Assembly (NCBI RefSeq): GCF_001570585.1
Contig: NZ_BBXF01000005.1
Span: 248,001 to 312,000, forward strand
Reading direction: 5' to 3'
DNA: 64,000 nucleotides
Source: Herbidospora daliensis
Lineage (GTDB): Bacteria > Actinomycetota > Actinomycetes > Streptosporangiales > Streptosporangiaceae
Below are positions 43,538 to 53,486 of this stretch, one piece after another. Made by a program: the position numbers and the translations under genes. Numbering within the stretch: the stretch's first letter is position 1; each line of letters opens with the position of its first letter. The notes below the pieces were generated by a model that made no database searches, was not told the origin of the DNA, and worked only from the letters and a program-made list of their open reading frames with translations.

Positions 43538-44923
43538 ATGGACGTCCTCGACCTCTCCCGATGGCAGTTCGGCATCACGACCGTCTACCACTTCCTCTTC
43601 GTCCCGCTCACGATCGGCCTGTCGGTGCTGGTCGCGAGTCTGCAGACCGCCTGGCACCGAACCGGGAAAACGCAATACCTGCGCCTGACCCACTTCTGGG
43701 GGAAGCTCTTTCTGATCAACTTCGCGATGGGCGTGGTGACCGGCATCGTGCAGGAGTTCCAGTTCGGCATGAACTGGAGCGCCTACTCACGGTTCGTCGG
43801 TGACGTGTTCGGCGCGCCGCTGGCCATGGAGGGGCTGATCGCCTTCTTCATGGAGTCCACCTTCCTCGGCCTGTGGATCTTCGGCTGGGACCGGTTGCCG
43901 CGCCGGGCTCATCTGGCCGCGATCTGGCTCGCCTCGATCGGCACGGTGATCTCGGCCTACTTCATCCTCGCCGCCAACTCCTGGATGCAGCACCCCGTGG
44001 GATACCGGCTCAATCCCGTCAGCGGCCGGGCCGAACTCACCGACATCGTGGCGGTGCTCACCAACTCCACGACCCTGGTCACCTTCCCGCATGTGATTTT
44101 CGGAGCGTTCGCCACGGCAGGGGCGTTCATGGCCGGGATCAGCGTCTGGCAGATCGCCCGTGACCGGGACGCGGCGATCTTCCGCACCTCCGCCAGGCTG
44201 GCCATGTCGGTGAGCCTGGTCGCCGCGCTCGGGGTGGCCGTGTCGGGCCACGTCCAGGCTCAGATCATGACCGAGCAGCAGCCGATGAAGATGGCCGCCG
44301 CCGAAGCTCTGTGGGAGGACGAGACCTCGGCCGGTTTCTCCCTGTTCGCGATCGGCGACGTCGAGAACGGCCGCAACTCCGTCAACGTCCAGGTCCCCAA
44401 CGGGCTCAGCCTGCTGGCCACCAACAGCCTCGACGGCGCGGTCGAAGGCATCAACGACGTGCAGAAACGCTACGAGGCCGCCTACGGCCCGGGCGACTAC
44501 AAGCCGGTCGTCGGCATCGCCTACTGGTCGTTCCGACTGATGATCGGCTTCGGCGCGCTGGCCGCGCTGCTGGCCCTGGCCGGACTCTGGCTGACACGCC
44601 GTGGCCGTTTCCCCGGCGGTCCCTGGTTCACCCGGATCGCCCTGCTCGGCATCGGGCTGCCGTTCCTGGCCAACTCCCTCGGCTGGATCTTCACCGAGAT
44701 GGGCCGCCAGCCGTGGACCGTCTTCGGCGTGATGCGCACCGCCGCCGCGGTCTCCCCGGGCGCCGACGTGCCGTCGGTCGCCCTCACGCTCGTGGGATTC
44801 ACTCTCGTGTACGCCGTCCTCGCGGCCGTCGAGATACGGCTGCTGGCCAAGTTCGTCCGGCTCGGTCCCGACCACGAATCCGGCCCGGAACCCGCCCCGG
44901 CCGCCGCCGCCCTGTCCTACTAG
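43538..44923 (+). CDS. cydA: Cytochrome bd oxidase subunit I
   Basis: A 461-residue subunit of the high-affinity quinol oxidase. The N-terminal RWQFGITTVYHFLFVPLTIG carries the conserved haem b595-ligand histidine (His18); TFPHVIFGAFATAGAFMAG carries the b558 histidine; the late GRQPWTVFGVMRT segment is a family signature. The Q-loop (MKMAAAEALWEDETSAGFSL) is of the short type. It reduces O2 to water at low oxygen while oxidising menaquinol. Preceded by the best DosR-like box. No cydCD assembly transporter is seen in the window. Confidence 0.95.
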   Translation: MDVLDLSRWQFGITTVYHFLFVPLTIGLSVLVASLQTAWHRTGKTQYLRLTHFWGKLFLINFAMGVVTGIVQEFQFGMNWSAYSRFVGDVFGAPLAMEGLIAFFMESTFLGLWIFGWDRLPRRAHLAAIWLASIGTVISAYFILAANSWMQHPVGYRLNPVSGRAELTDIVAVLTNSTTLVTFPHVIFGAFATAGAFMAGISVWQIARDRDAAIFRTSARLAMSVSLVAALGVAVSGHVQAQIMTEQQPMKMAAAEALWEDETSAGFSLFAIGDVENGRNSVNVQVPNGLSLLATNSLDGAVEGINDVQKRYEAAYGPGDYKPVVGIAYWSFRLMIGFGALAALLALAGLWLTRRGRFPGGPWFTRIALLGIGLPFLANSLGWIFTEMGRQPWTVFGVMRTAAAVSPGADVPSVALTLVGFTLVYAVLAAVEIRLLAKFVRLGPDHESGPEPAPAAAALSY

Positions 44924-44932
44924 AAGGCCGCC

Positions 44933-45931
44933 ATGGAACTCACCACCATCTGGTTCATCCTGATCGCGGTCCTGTGGACCGGCTACTTCGTGCTGGAGGG
45001 CTTCGACTTCGGGGTCGGCGTGCTGCTGCCGTACGTGTCCCGGGACGAGGCCGACCGCAAACTGGTCGTCGCCTCCATCGGCCCCGTCTGGGACGGCAAC
45101 GAGGTGTGGCTGCTGGTCGCGGGAGGCGCGACCTTCGCGGCCTTCCCCGAGTGGTACGCCACCCTCTTCAGCGGTTTCTACCTGCCGCTGTTCCTCATCC
45201 TGCTGGCGCTGATCGCGCGCGGTATCGCCCTGGAGTACCGCAACAAGAGCGACTCCACACAGGGCTGGGACCGCACGTTCTTCTGGGGCTCCCTCGCGCC
45301 CGCGTTCCTCTGGGGTGTCGCGTTCGCCAACATCGTGCGCGGGGTCCCGCTCGACGCCGACCACGAATTCACCGGGAACCTGCTCACCCTCCTGAACCCG
45401 TACGCCCTGCTCGGCGGCCTCACCACACTGGCGCTGTTCACCTTCCACGGCGCCCTGTTCCTCGCCCTGCGCACCGACGGGGAACTGCGCCAGACCTCCG
45501 CCCGCATCGGACGGCAGGCCGGATTGGCCGCCTTCCTGGCCGGAGGTCTGTTCCTGCTGCTCACCCAGCTGCACGACCCGAAGCCGGCCACCTGGGCCAC
45601 CGCCCTCGTTGCCGCAGCCGGCATCGCCGCCGCGCTGGCCCTCATCGGGCGGCGTGACGGCTGGGCGTTCACCGCGAACACCGTCGCCGTCATCGCGATC
45701 ACCGCCACCTTGTTCGGCGGGCTGTGGCCCGACGTCATGCCCGCGCTCGACCCGGCCAACAGCCTGACCGTGGCGAACGCGAGCTCCACCCCGTACACCC
45801 TGGGCGTGATGACCTGGGTGGCGGCGATCTTCACCCCTGTCGTGCTGGCCTACCAGGCGTGGACCTACTGGGTCTTCCGTCGGAGGCTGACCGCCCCGCA
45901 GGACCAAAGTCCCGTCCGCGAAGGGTCTTGA
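44933..45931 (+). CDS. cydB: Cytochrome bd oxidase subunit II
   Basis: A 332-residue polytopic subunit, starting WFILIAVLWTGYFVLEGFDF, with the conserved GPVWDGNEVWLLVAGGATFA and FFWGSLAPAFLWGVAFANIV. It starts ten bases after cydA, so they form one operon. The last 11 codons contain the DosR-like box at 45900-45913 that faces the DoxX gene, so coding sequence and regulatory site overlap. Confidence 0.95.
   Translation: MELTTIWFILIAVLWTGYFVLEGFDFGVGVLLPYVSRDEADRKLVVASIGPVWDGNEVWLLVAGGATFAAFPEWYATLFSGFYLPLFLILLALIARGIALEYRNKSDSTQGWDRTFFWGSLAPAFLWGVAFANIVRGVPLDADHEFTGNLLTLLNPYALLGGLTTLALFTFHGALFLALRTDGELRQTSARIGRQAGLAAFLAGGLFLLLTQLHDPKPATWATALVAAAGIAAALALIGRRDGWAFTANTVAVIAITATLFGGLWPDVMPALDPANSLTVANASSTPYTLGVMTWVAAIFTPVVLAYQAWTYWVFRRRLTAPQDQSPVREGS
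45900..45913. promoter_or_regulatory. DosR-like box AGGACCAAAGTCCC inside cydB
   Basis: Thirteen of 14 positions fit. It overlaps the cydB 3' end and lies 118 bases before the DoxX-family gene, giving that gene its own regulated promoter. Confidence 0.7.
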
Positions 45932-46030
45932 GGACCACGGCCGAGTGCCTTCCAGCACTGAGCGCGGTCCCCCGAAAACGGTGTCATTGAAGTGCGACAA
46001 ACGAGAGAAATCCTCTGAAAGGGGCTCACG

Positions 46031-46588
46031 ATGGCCACCACGCACGGACGCCGCATCTTCAACACGACCCCCCTCGTCACCCCCGAGGCGGCCACCCCTG
46101 CCACGCGCCTCGTGGACCAGGTCTGGGCCGTCGCCCGCATCGCCCTCGGCTGGATCTTCCTCTGGGCCTTCGCCGACAAGCTCTTCGGCTTCGGCTTCGC
46201 CACCCCCGCCGCCAAGGCGTGGGTCAACGGAGGCACCCCGACCACCGGCTTCCTGAAGGGCGCCGCAGAAGGCCCTCTCGGCGGGTTCTACAACGCGCTG
46301 GCCGGCCACACCCTGGTCGACTGGCTGTTCATGCTCGGCCTCCTCGGCATCGGCGCCGCCCTGATCGCCGGCATCGGCCTGCGGGTCGCCGCCGGGGCGG
46401 GCACCCTGATGATGGTCTTGATGTGGGGCGCGGAACTGCCGCTCACCACCAACCCCTTCATGGACGACCACATCGTCTACGCCATCGTCCTCATCGGCCT
46501 GGCCGCGGCCGCAGCCGGCAACACGTGGGGCCTGGGCCGCTGGTGGGCCCGCCTCCCCATCGTCCAGAAGTACCCGATCCTCAAGTAG
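46031..46588 (+). CDS. DoxX/DoxD-family membrane protein
   Basis: A 185-residue protein with four membrane helices (VARIALGWIFLWAFADKLFG; LVDWLFMLGLLGIGAALIAG; AAGAGTLMMVLMWGAELPL; HIVYAIVLIGLAAAAAGNTW), the DoxX/thiosulfate-quinone-oxidoreductase small-subunit fold. The N-terminus is an unusually long, Thr/Ala-rich tail. DoxX proteins feed electrons to quinone or support membrane redox stress complexes; the exact role here is not known. GAAAGGGG precedes the ATG. It has its own DosR-like box and its own terminator, so it is a single-gene unit. Confidence 0.85.
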   Translation: MATTHGRRIFNTTPLVTPEAATPATRLVDQVWAVARIALGWIFLWAFADKLFGFGFATPAAKAWVNGGTPTTGFLKGAAEGPLGGFYNALAGHTLVDWLFMLGLLGIGAALIAGIGLRVAAGAGTLMMVLMWGAELPLTTNPFMDDHIVYAIVLIGLAAAAAGNTWGLGRWWARLPIVQKYPILK

Positions 46589-46600
46589 CAGCACACTCAT

Positions 46601-46641
46601 CGCGACGACGCCCCCCGGTTCTCCGGAGGGGCGTCGTCGCG
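46601..46641. terminator. Intrinsic hairpin terminator after doxX gene
   Basis: Stem CGCGACGACGCCCC (46601-46614) with GGGGCGTCGTCGCG (46628-46641), with an inner CCGG/CCGG pairing in the loop. Downstream bases are GTTTCC. Confidence 0.85.
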
Positions 46642-46662
46642 TTTCCAACGGCCCTTCCGCTC

Positions 46663-46676
46663 GGGACCTAGGTCCC
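46663..46676. promoter_or_regulatory. DosR-like box GGGACCTAGGTCCC
   Basis: A perfect 14-bp palindrome, 55 bases before the phosphoketolase start. A second shorter dyad GGGACGGTCCC follows at 46678-46688. Confidence 0.85.
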
Positions 46677-46717
46677 TGGGACGGTCCCGGCGTGCAGACG
46701 ACGATCGGAGTATGGAC

Positions 46718-49009
46718 ATGCTGGAGAAAGTCGACGCCTACTGGCGGGCCGCCAACTACCTCTCGGTCGGCCAGATCTACCTGCTGGACAATCCCCTGCT
46801 GACCGAGCCCCTCGCGGCCGGGCACATCAAGCCGCGCCTGCTCGGGCACTGGGGCACCACTCCGGGCCTCAACTTCGTCTTCGCCCACCTGAACCGCGTC
46901 ATCACCGAACGCGGCCAGGACCTGATCTACATCGCCGGACCGGGTCACGGCGGGCCCGCCGCCGTCGCGCACGCCTGGCTCGAGGGCTCCTACAGCGAGA
47001 CCTACCCGGACGTCTCCCAGGACGCCGCCGGGATGCGCCGCCTGTTCCGCCAGTTCTCCTTCCCCGGCGGCATCCCCAGCCACGTGGCACCCGAGACCCC
47101 CGGCTCCATCCACGAGGGCGGCGAACTCGGCTACTCGCTCGCCCACGCCTACGGCGCCGCCTTCGACAACCCCGGTCTCGTGGTCGCCTGCGTGATCGGC
47201 GACGGCGAGGCGGAGACCGGGCCGCTGGCGGCGAGCTGGCACTCGAACAAGTTCACCGACCCCGAGCGCGACGGCTCCGTCCTGCCGATCCTGCACCTGA
47301 ACGGCTACAAGATCGCCAACCCGACCGTGTTGTCCCGGATCCCCGCCGAAGAGCTGACCAAGCTCATGGAGGGCTACGGCTACCGCCCGTACACCGTCGA
47401 GGGCGAGGACCCGGCGGCCATGCACAAGCTGATGGCCGACACCCTGGACGCCGTCTTCGACGACATCGCGGCCGGCCTCCAGCCGATGATCATCCTGCGC
47501 ACCCCCAAGGGCTGGACCGGCCCCAAGGAAGTCGACGGCCTCCCCGTCGAAGGGACCTGGCGCTCCCATCAGGTGCCGCTGGCCTCCGTCCGGGAGAACC
47601 CCGTCCACCTGGCGATGCTGGAGGAGTGGATGCGCTCCTACCGCCCCGAGGAGCTGTTCGGCGCCGACGGCCGCCCGGTCGCGGACATCCTCGCCACCGT
47701 GCCCGCCGGCGACCGGCGCATGAGCGCCAGCCCGCACGCCAACGGCGGGAAGCTGCTCCGCCCGCTCGTCCTGCCCGACTTCCGCGACTACACGGTGGAC
47801 GTGCCCGCCCCCGGAACGGCGACCACCGAACCGACCCGCGTCCTGGGCCGTTTCCTCCGTGACGTGATGGCCGCCAACGAGGCCAACTTCCGGATCATGG
47901 GACCCGACGAGACCGACTCCAACCGGCTGTCGGCCGTATTCGACGTCACCGACCGGGCGTGGAACGCGCAGATCCTTCCCACCGACCAGCACCTGGCGCA
48001 CGGCGGCCGGGTCATGGAGGTGCTGTCGGAGCACCTGTGCCAGGGCTGGCTGGAGGGTTACCTCCTCACCGGCCGGCACGGCCTCTTCAACTGCTACGAG
48101 GCGTTCATCCACATCATCGACGCCATGTTCAACCAGCACGCCAAGTGGCTGTCGACCACCCGGAAGATCCCCTGGCGCCGCCCCGTCGCCTCGCTCAACT
48201 ACCTGCTGTCCTCCCACGTCTGGCGGCAGGACCACAACGGCTTCAGCCACCAGGACCCCGGATTCCTCGACGTCGTCGTCAACAAGAAAGCCGAAGTCGT
48301 ACGCGTGTACCTGCCCCCGGACGCCAACACCCTGCTGTCGGTCGCCGACCACTGCCTCCGCTCCCGCGACTACGTCAACGTGATCGTGGCCGGCAAGCAG
48401 CCCGTCCTCGACCTGTTCGGGTCCGACGAGGCGATCACCCACAGCACCCGGGGCCTCGGCATCATCGACTGGGCCTCCACCGACGCCGGCGAGGAACCCG
48501 ACGTGGTGCTGGCCTGCGCGGGTGACGTCCCGACGCTGGAGACCCTCGCCGCCGCCGCGCTGCTGCGCGAACACCTGCCGAGCCTGCGGGTCCGCGTCGT
48601 CAACGTGGTCGACCTGATGCGACTCCAGCCGACGACCGAACACCCCCACGGCCTGCCCGACGCGGAGTTCGACGCCCTGTTCACCACCGACAGGCCGGTC
48701 ATCTTCAACTTCCACGGCTACCCGTGGCTGATCCACCGCCTCACCTACCGCCGGGCCGGGCACCCCAACATCCACGTGCGCGGCTACAAGGAGGAGGGGA
48801 CCACGACCACCCCCTTCGACATGGCCATGCTCAACGACATCGACCGCTACCACCTGGTCATGGACGTCATCGACCGCGTCCCCGGCCTGGGCACCACGGC
48901 CGCCCACCTGCGCCAGCGCATGAGCGACGCCCGGCTGCGCGCCCGCGCGTACACCCGCGAACACGGCGAGGACCTCCCCGAGATCCAGACCTGGACCTGG
49001 CCGCGCTGA
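46718..49009 (+). CDS. xfp: Xylulose-5-phosphate/fructose-6-phosphate phosphoketolase
   Basis: A 763-residue thiamine-diphosphate enzyme that splits xylulose-5-P or fructose-6-P with phosphate to acetyl-phosphate and a shorter sugar phosphate. Signatures: [73 protein letters not shown], and [24 protein letters not shown] lies seven bases before the ATG at 46718; another ATG at 46712 is almost on top of it. It heads an operon with a USP, the P-type ATPase and a nitroreductase, behind the most perfect DosR-like box. No acetate kinase or phosphotransacetylase is nearby. Confidence 0.95.
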   Translation: MLEKVDAYWRAANYLSVGQIYLLDNPLLTEPLAAGHIKPRLLGHWGTTPGLNFVFAHLNRVITERGQDLIYIAGPGHGGPAAVAHAWLEGSYSETYPDVSQDAAGMRRLFRQFSFPGGIPSHVAPETPGSIHEGGELGYSLAHAYGAAFDNPGLVVACVIGDGEAETGPLAASWHSNKFTDPERDGSVLPILHLNGYKIANPTVLSRIPAEELTKLMEGYGYRPYTVEGEDPAAMHKLMADTLDAVFDDIAAGLQPMIILRTPKGWTGPKEVDGLPVEGTWRSHQVPLASVRENPVHLAMLEEWMRSYRPEELFGADGRPVADILATVPAGDRRMSASPHANGGKLLRPLVLPDFRDYTVDVPAPGTATTEPTRVLGRFLRDVMAANEANFRIMGPDETDSNRLSAVFDVTDRAWNAQILPTDQHLAHGGRVMEVLSEHLCQGWLEGYLLTGRHGLFNCYEAFIHIIDAMFNQHAKWLSTTRKIPWRRPVASLNYLLSSHVWRQDHNGFSHQDPGFLDVVVNKKAEVVRVYLPPDANTLLSVADHCLRSRDYVNVIVAGKQPVLDLFGSDEAITHSTRGLGIIDWASTDAGEEPDVVLACAGDVPTLETLAAAALLREHLPSLRVRVVNVVDLMRLQPTTEHPHGLPDAEFDALFTTDRPVIFNFHGYPWLIHRLTYRRAGHPNIHVRGYKEEGTTTTPFDMAMLNDIDRYHLVMDVIDRVPGLGTTAAHLRQRMSDARLRARAYTREHGEDLPEIQTWTWPR

Positions 49010-49048
49010 CGTGAGCAGAAGCCGCGACAACGGTGGAAGGAGAACATC

Positions 49049-49879
49049 ATGATCGTCGTTGGAGTCGACGGACTGCGCCCCGGTGTGCTGGCGGTGGAGT
49101 GGGCGGCTGAGGAGGCCGTCATCCGCGGGATCCCGCTCCAGATCGTGAGCGTGGTCCCCGCGTGGTGCCTGCGGAGCGACCTGACCGGCGCGATCGCCCA
49201 GGTGGGCGCATGGATGAGTATGGGCGGGGAGGCCGCCCTGACCGAGGCGGCGACCGCCGCCCGTCGCGTGGCGGAGAAGGTCACCGTCGAGACCTCACTG
49301 CTGGGCGGCGATCCCCGGCAGAAGCTCATCGAGATCTCGGGCGAGGCCGACCTCCTCGTCGTCGGCGACTCCGGCATGGGCGCCCTTCGGGGCATCCTGA
49401 TCGGCTCCGTCGCCTTGGGCGTGGCCGGTCACGCCGGCTGTGACGTGGTCGTGGTCCGCGCCTCGGCGACCACACCGCTGCCTGAGATGGTCGTGGGCGT
49501 CGACGGATCGGCGGCCCAGAGCGCAGTGCTCGACTTCGCCTTCCGGGAGGCGGCTGCGCGAAACGCCGGCCTGCGCGCCGTCCTCGCCTGGAACTGGCGC
49601 GACGTCGTCGGCACCGGCGAACCGGAGGAGGACGGCAGGCGAGCCCTGGCGGAGGCCCTGGCCGGTCGGCGGGAGCTCTTCCCGGACGTCCAGGTGTCGA
49701 CGGAGGTCGTGGAGGGGCATCCCGTCGACGTCCTTCGCCACGCCGCCGACCGGGCCGGACTCCTGGTGGTCGGATCACGCGGACACGGCGCCCTGGCCGG
49801 AATGGTCCTGGGGTCGGTCAGCCAGGCCCTGCTGCACGTCGCCCCCTGCCCCGTCGCCGTCGTACGCACGGGACGCTGA
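49049..49879 (+). CDS. Tandem universal stress protein
   Basis: Two UspA domains in 276 residues: IVVGVDGLRPGVLAVEWAAE with loop GDSGMGALRGILIGSVALGV, and MVVGVDGSAAQSAVLDFAFR with loop GSRGHGALAGMVLGSVSQAL. It is a near-duplicate of the USP at 19429. GGAAGGAG precedes the ATG. It is 39 bases after xfp and 25 before the P-type ATPase gene. Confidence 0.93.
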   Translation: MIVVGVDGLRPGVLAVEWAAEEAVIRGIPLQIVSVVPAWCLRSDLTGAIAQVGAWMSMGGEAALTEAATAARRVAEKVTVETSLLGGDPRQKLIEISGEADLLVVGDSGMGALRGILIGSVALGVAGHAGCDVVVVRASATTPLPEMVVGVDGSAAQSAVLDFAFREAAARNAGLRAVLAWNWRDVVGTGEPEEDGRRALAEALAGRRELFPDVQVSTEVVEGHPVDVLRHAADRAGLLVVGSRGHGALAGMVLGSVSQALLHVAPCPVAVVRTGR

Positions 49880-49904
49880 AGCCTTCGAATTCTGGAGCCC
49901 GAGG

Positions 49905-52442
49905 ATGACTACGCGAAGTTCCGAACGCCAAGGGCTCTCCACCGCTGGGGCGGCGGCCCTGCTGGAACGGGACGGTCCCAATCTGCCGCCGCAACGGCCT
50001 CCGACGCCGTTGTGGCGACGGATCGCGGGACAGGTGAAGGATCCGCTGATCGTCGTCCTGCTGGTGGCCGCCACCCTGACCGCTGTCACCGGCGACTGGG
50101 CCGATATGGCGGTGATCCTGCTGGTGGTCTTGGTCAACACCGCAGTCGGGGTCGTACAGGAGGTACGCGCCGACCATGCCATCACCGCCCTCTCACGCCT
50201 CACCGCCCCGTCCGCCCGGGTGATCAGGGACGGCGCCCAGACCCCGGTTCCGGCGGCCGAGGTGGTACGGGGGGACCTGCTGGTGCTGGGCGAGGGGGAC
50301 GTGATCCCCGCCGACGCCGTGGTGGTGGAGTCGGCCGGGCTGCTGGTGGACGAGTCGGCGCTGACCGGGGAGTCCGTGTCGATCGACAAGGGCGACGGCG
50401 ATCGCCTGTCCGCCGGGACCATGGTGGTGCGGGGGCGGGGCCAGGCCGAGGTGACAGCGGTCGGGGCTGCGAGCGCCGTCGGCCGCATCGCCTCGATGAT
50501 GGGCGAGAAGGCGGCGCTGACACCGCTCCAACGTCGGCTGGCAGGGGTCGGACGTGTACTCGCCGCGGTCGCGGTGGCGCTGTGCGCTCTCGTGCTGGCG
50601 CTGGGCCTGCTCCGGGGGCAACCTGTGGAGCTGATGGTGGTGACCGCGATCAGCCTCGTCGTCGCCGCCGTACCCGAATCCCTGCCGGCCGTGGTGACAC
50701 TGAGCCTCGCGCTGGGCGCCCGGCGAATGACCGCCCGGTCAGCCCTGGTGCGCCGCCTGCACGCGGTGGAGACCCTCGGCTCGGTGACCATGCTGGCCAC
50801 GGACAAGACCGGCACCCTCACCGAAGGCCGGATGGTCGTCCGCGAGATGTGGATCCCCACCGGACGGGCACTGCTCACCGGCTCCGGCTACGCGCCCGAA
50901 GGCGAAATCCGCTTCTCCCCCGGCACGACCGCCGGCGACTTCGCCGGCCTGGCGACCGCGGCGGCCCTGTGCAACGACGCCACGCTCGTCCGCGACGCCG
51001 AGGGTAGGTGGGAGGCGCTGGGCGACCCGACCGAGGCCGCCCTGCTGGCCGCCGCCGCCAAGCTGAGCCTCGACCACGCCGAACTCCGGCACCGGTTCCC
51101 GAGGATCGGCGAACTCCCCTTCGACAGCGACCGCAAGCGCATGACCACCGCCCACCTGCTGCCAGCCGGGCGGACCCGGGTGATCTGCAAGGGCGCCCCC
51201 GAGGCTCTGCTCCATGCCCCGCTGCTCGGCGACGCGCCGGAGTTGCTCGAACGCGCGACCGCGGAGGCCGACCGGCTCGCCCGCGCGGGCTACCGGGTGC
51301 TGGCGGTCGCGCGAGCCGACCTCGAAGGAACACCTGAGGACGTCCAAGAGCACGGGCTGCGTCTGATCGGCCTGGTCGCGATGCTCGACCCGCCGAGACA
51401 GGAGGCCGCCGCCGCCGTGGCCGCCTGCCGCAGGGCCGGGATCCGGCCCCTGCTGATCACCGGCGACCATCCGGGAACCGCCCGCGCCGTCGCCGTGGAG
51501 CTGGGCATCGTCGAACACGACGGCCTGGTCGCCGACTGCCGCGAGAAGGACGCCCACCGGCAGGACGCCACCGTCTACGCCCGCGCCACCCCCGCCCAGA
51601 AGCTCGACATCATCCGGCGCCTGCGCGACCACGGCGAAGTGCTGGCCATGACCGGCGACGGGGTCAACGACGGCCCCGCCCTGAAACACGCCGACATCGG
51701 GGTGGCCATGGGCCGCCGGGGCACGGAGGTCGCCCGGCAGGCCGCCGATCTGGTACTCGCCGACGACAACCTGACCACCGTGGTCGCCGCCGTCCAGGAG
51801 GGCAGGCGCGTCTACGCCAACATCTGCCGCTTTCTCGTGTACGGCCTGTCCGGCGGGGCCGCGGAGATCGCCGTGATGCTGCTGGGCCCCTTCCTCGGCC
51901 TGCCGCTGCCGCTGCTGCCGGCCCAGATCCTGTGGATCAACCTGATCACCCACGGCCTGCCCGGCGTCGCCCTGGGCGGCGAGCCCGCCACGCCCGGATC
52001 CATGGACGTACCGCCGCGTCCTCCGCAGGAGAGCATCCTCGGGGCGGGTCTGTGGCAGCGTGTGGTCCGCATCGCCGCAGTGCTCACGATCGTGACACTC
52101 GGCGTCGCGGTCTGGGCCGCTCACACCGGCCGCCCCTGGCAGAGCATGGCCTTCCTCGCCCTGGGCACGGCACAACTCGGCGTCGCCCTCGGCTCACGCA
52201 CCCGGCCCGGTACCCGCGCCAATCCACTGTTGCCGGTCGCCGTCGCGGGCGCGTTCGCGCTCCAGCTCGCCGGGCTGTACCTCCCGCCCCTGCGTGACCT
52301 TCTGGGCACCCAGCCACTGACCGCCGGTGATCTGATGATCGTGCTGGGGGTATCGATGCTGGGTTACGCAGCCGTACGAATCGACCGGGTCGTCCATCCC
52401 GGGCACCAACCGAAGCCGCATCTCCCCTCGGCGGGCGCTTAA
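49905..52442 (+). CDS. P-type ATPase, CtpF-like (P2 cation pump)
   Basis: An 845-residue P2-type ATPase with N-terminal cation-ATPase motif, TGES loop (DESALTGESVSIDKGDGD), phosphorylation site DKTGTLTEGRM, KGAPEALLH nucleotide-binding and MTGDGVNDGPALKHADIGVA hinge. Membrane helix 4 reads VVAAVPESLPAVVT, with Ser where many calcium pumps have Gly. It is closest in architecture to mycobacterial CtpF (Rv1997), a DosR-regulated pump, and likely exports calcium or another divalent cation. The ATG at 49905 follows GGAG/GAGG. Third gene of the xfp operon. Confidence 0.92.
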   Translation: MTTRSSERQGLSTAGAAALLERDGPNLPPQRPPTPLWRRIAGQVKDPLIVVLLVAATLTAVTGDWADMAVILLVVLVNTAVGVVQEVRADHAITALSRLTAPSARVIRDGAQTPVPAAEVVRGDLLVLGEGDVIPADAVVVESAGLLVDESALTGESVSIDKGDGDRLSAGTMVVRGRGQAEVTAVGAASAVGRIASMMGEKAALTPLQRRLAGVGRVLAAVAVALCALVLALGLLRGQPVELMVVTAISLVVAAVPESLPAVVTLSLALGARRMTARSALVRRLHAVETLGSVTMLATDKTGTLTEGRMVVREMWIPTGRALLTGSGYAPEGEIRFSPGTTAGDFAGLATAAALCNDATLVRDAEGRWEALGDPTEAALLAAAAKLSLDHAELRHRFPRIGELPFDSDRKRMTTAHLLPAGRTRVICKGAPEALLHAPLLGDAPELLERATAEADRLARAGYRVLAVARADLEGTPEDVQEHGLRLIGLVAMLDPPRQEAAAAVAACRRAGIRPLLITGDHPGTARAVAVELGIVEHDGLVADCREKDAHRQDATVYARATPAQKLDIIRRLRDHGEVLAMTGDGVNDGPALKHADIGVAMGRRGTEVARQAADLVLADDNLTTVVAAVQEGRRVYANICRFLVYGLSGGAAEIAVMLLGPFLGLPLPLLPAQILWINLITHGLPGVALGGEPATPGSMDVPPRPPQESILGAGLWQRVVRIAAVLTIVTLGVAVWAAHTGRPWQSMAFLALGTAQLGVALGSRTRPGTRANPLLPVAVAGAFALQLAGLYLPPLRDLLGTQPLTAGDLMIVLGVSMLGYAAVRIDRVVHPGHQPKPHLPSAGA

Positions 52443-52492
52443 GAGGTCTTTCGCCCCTGACCCAGCCAGGACACGAGTGGTGGACTGGGGAC

Positions 52493-53467
52493 ATGACGAG
52501 CCAAACGATCCCGCTGCGCGCCGTGGTCCAAGAGGCCGTCTGGGCGCCGTCGGTCCACAACACCCAGCCGTGGTCCTTCGTGATCGAAGGGGAGGAGATC
52601 CGGCTCCGTGCCGACACCGACCGCCGGTTGGGCGTCTCCGACCCCGACGGCCGCGAGATGTTCATCAGCTGCGGTGCCGCCGTGTTCACCCTGCGGACCG
52701 CGCTGCGCGCCCTGGGCCGGGAGGCGATCGTCCACGTCCTGCCCGACCCCGACCGGCCCGTCCTCGTCGCCATCGTGAAAGCCGGCGACCCCATAGAGCC
52801 CGACGAGCACACGCTGCTGCTGCACGCCGAGATCACCCGCCGGCGCACTCACCGGGCCGGCTTCTCCGGGCTACCGGTCGCCGGGCCGCTCTTGGACGCG
52901 CTGGTCCGTCACGCGGGAGAGGAGGGCGCCCGGCTGGCCCTCGTCGACGGGTCGGCCGAACGGGTGCTCGCGGCGCTCACCACCGCCGCGCAGCTGGTGG
53001 CGGGGCAGGACCGTACCCATAACCTCGAACTCAAACGCTGGGGACGCCCACCCGGCAGCGGCTACCGGGACGGTGTGCCCGCTGACGCCTACCCGAACGC
53101 CCCACGCCGCACCCACCCTCACTTCGAACAGCGCGACTACTCCGCCGGCAACTCCTGGGGCAACGCCGACGAACAGCCCTCGGCCGCCACGACCGGCCAG
53201 GTCGCCGTGATCACCACCCCGAACGACACGGCCGCCGACTGGATCACCGCCGGTCAGGCCCTCCAGCACGTGCTCCTCCACGCCTCGGCGTACGGGGTGG
53301 GTGCGGCTTTCCACACGCAGGCGCTGGAGTTCGCGCCGCTGCGATCGTTCATCGCCGAGCACCTGTGCGCGGGCCAGCGGCCCCAGTTGATGATTCGTCT
53401 GGGATACCCGCTGACCGAGACCGCCGGTGTCCGCCGCCGGATCGAGGACGTCCTCGACGAAGATTGA
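52493..53467 (+). CDS. Acg-type nitroreductase
   Basis: A 324-residue Acg-family flavoprotein: VVQEAVWAPSVHNTQPWSFV, RRRTHRAGFSGLPV, WGRPPGSGYRDGVPADAYP, and ITAGQALQHVLLHASAYGVG. It is closer to the C-terminal half of the 14121 fusion (shared GDGVPADAYP-type and RTHPHFEQRDYS segments) than to the homologue at 40026. Fourth gene of the xfp operon; no ribosome site is visible before its ATG, 50 bases after the ATPase gene. Confidence 0.9.
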   Translation: MTSQTIPLRAVVQEAVWAPSVHNTQPWSFVIEGEEIRLRADTDRRLGVSDPDGREMFISCGAAVFTLRTALRALGREAIVHVLPDPDRPVLVAIVKAGDPIEPDEHTLLLHAEITRRRTHRAGFSGLPVAGPLLDALVRHAGEEGARLALVDGSAERVLAALTTAAQLVAGQDRTHNLELKRWGRPPGSGYRDGVPADAYPNAPRRTHPHFEQRDYSAGNSWGNADEQPSAATTGQVAVITTPNDTAADWITAGQALQHVLLHASAYGVGAAFHTQALEFAPLRSFIAEHLCAGQRPQLMIRLGYPLTETAGVRRRIEDVLDED

Positions 53468-53486
53468 TCGCATCGGCGTGGCCGGT

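Noticed and set aside
46678-46688. GGGACGGTCCC next to the phosphoketolase box
   Set aside because: Palindromic, but the arm spacing is three bases shorter than in all other boxes, and the same 11-mer occurs inside the P-type ATPase coding region (around 49970).
43787-49030. Very long open frame (over 1,700 codons) on the minus strand
   Set aside because: It lies opposite cydAB, doxX and xfp, is composed of Gly, Arg, Val, Glu and Asp as expected from GC-rich third positions, has no domain, and the plus-strand genes are unmistakable.
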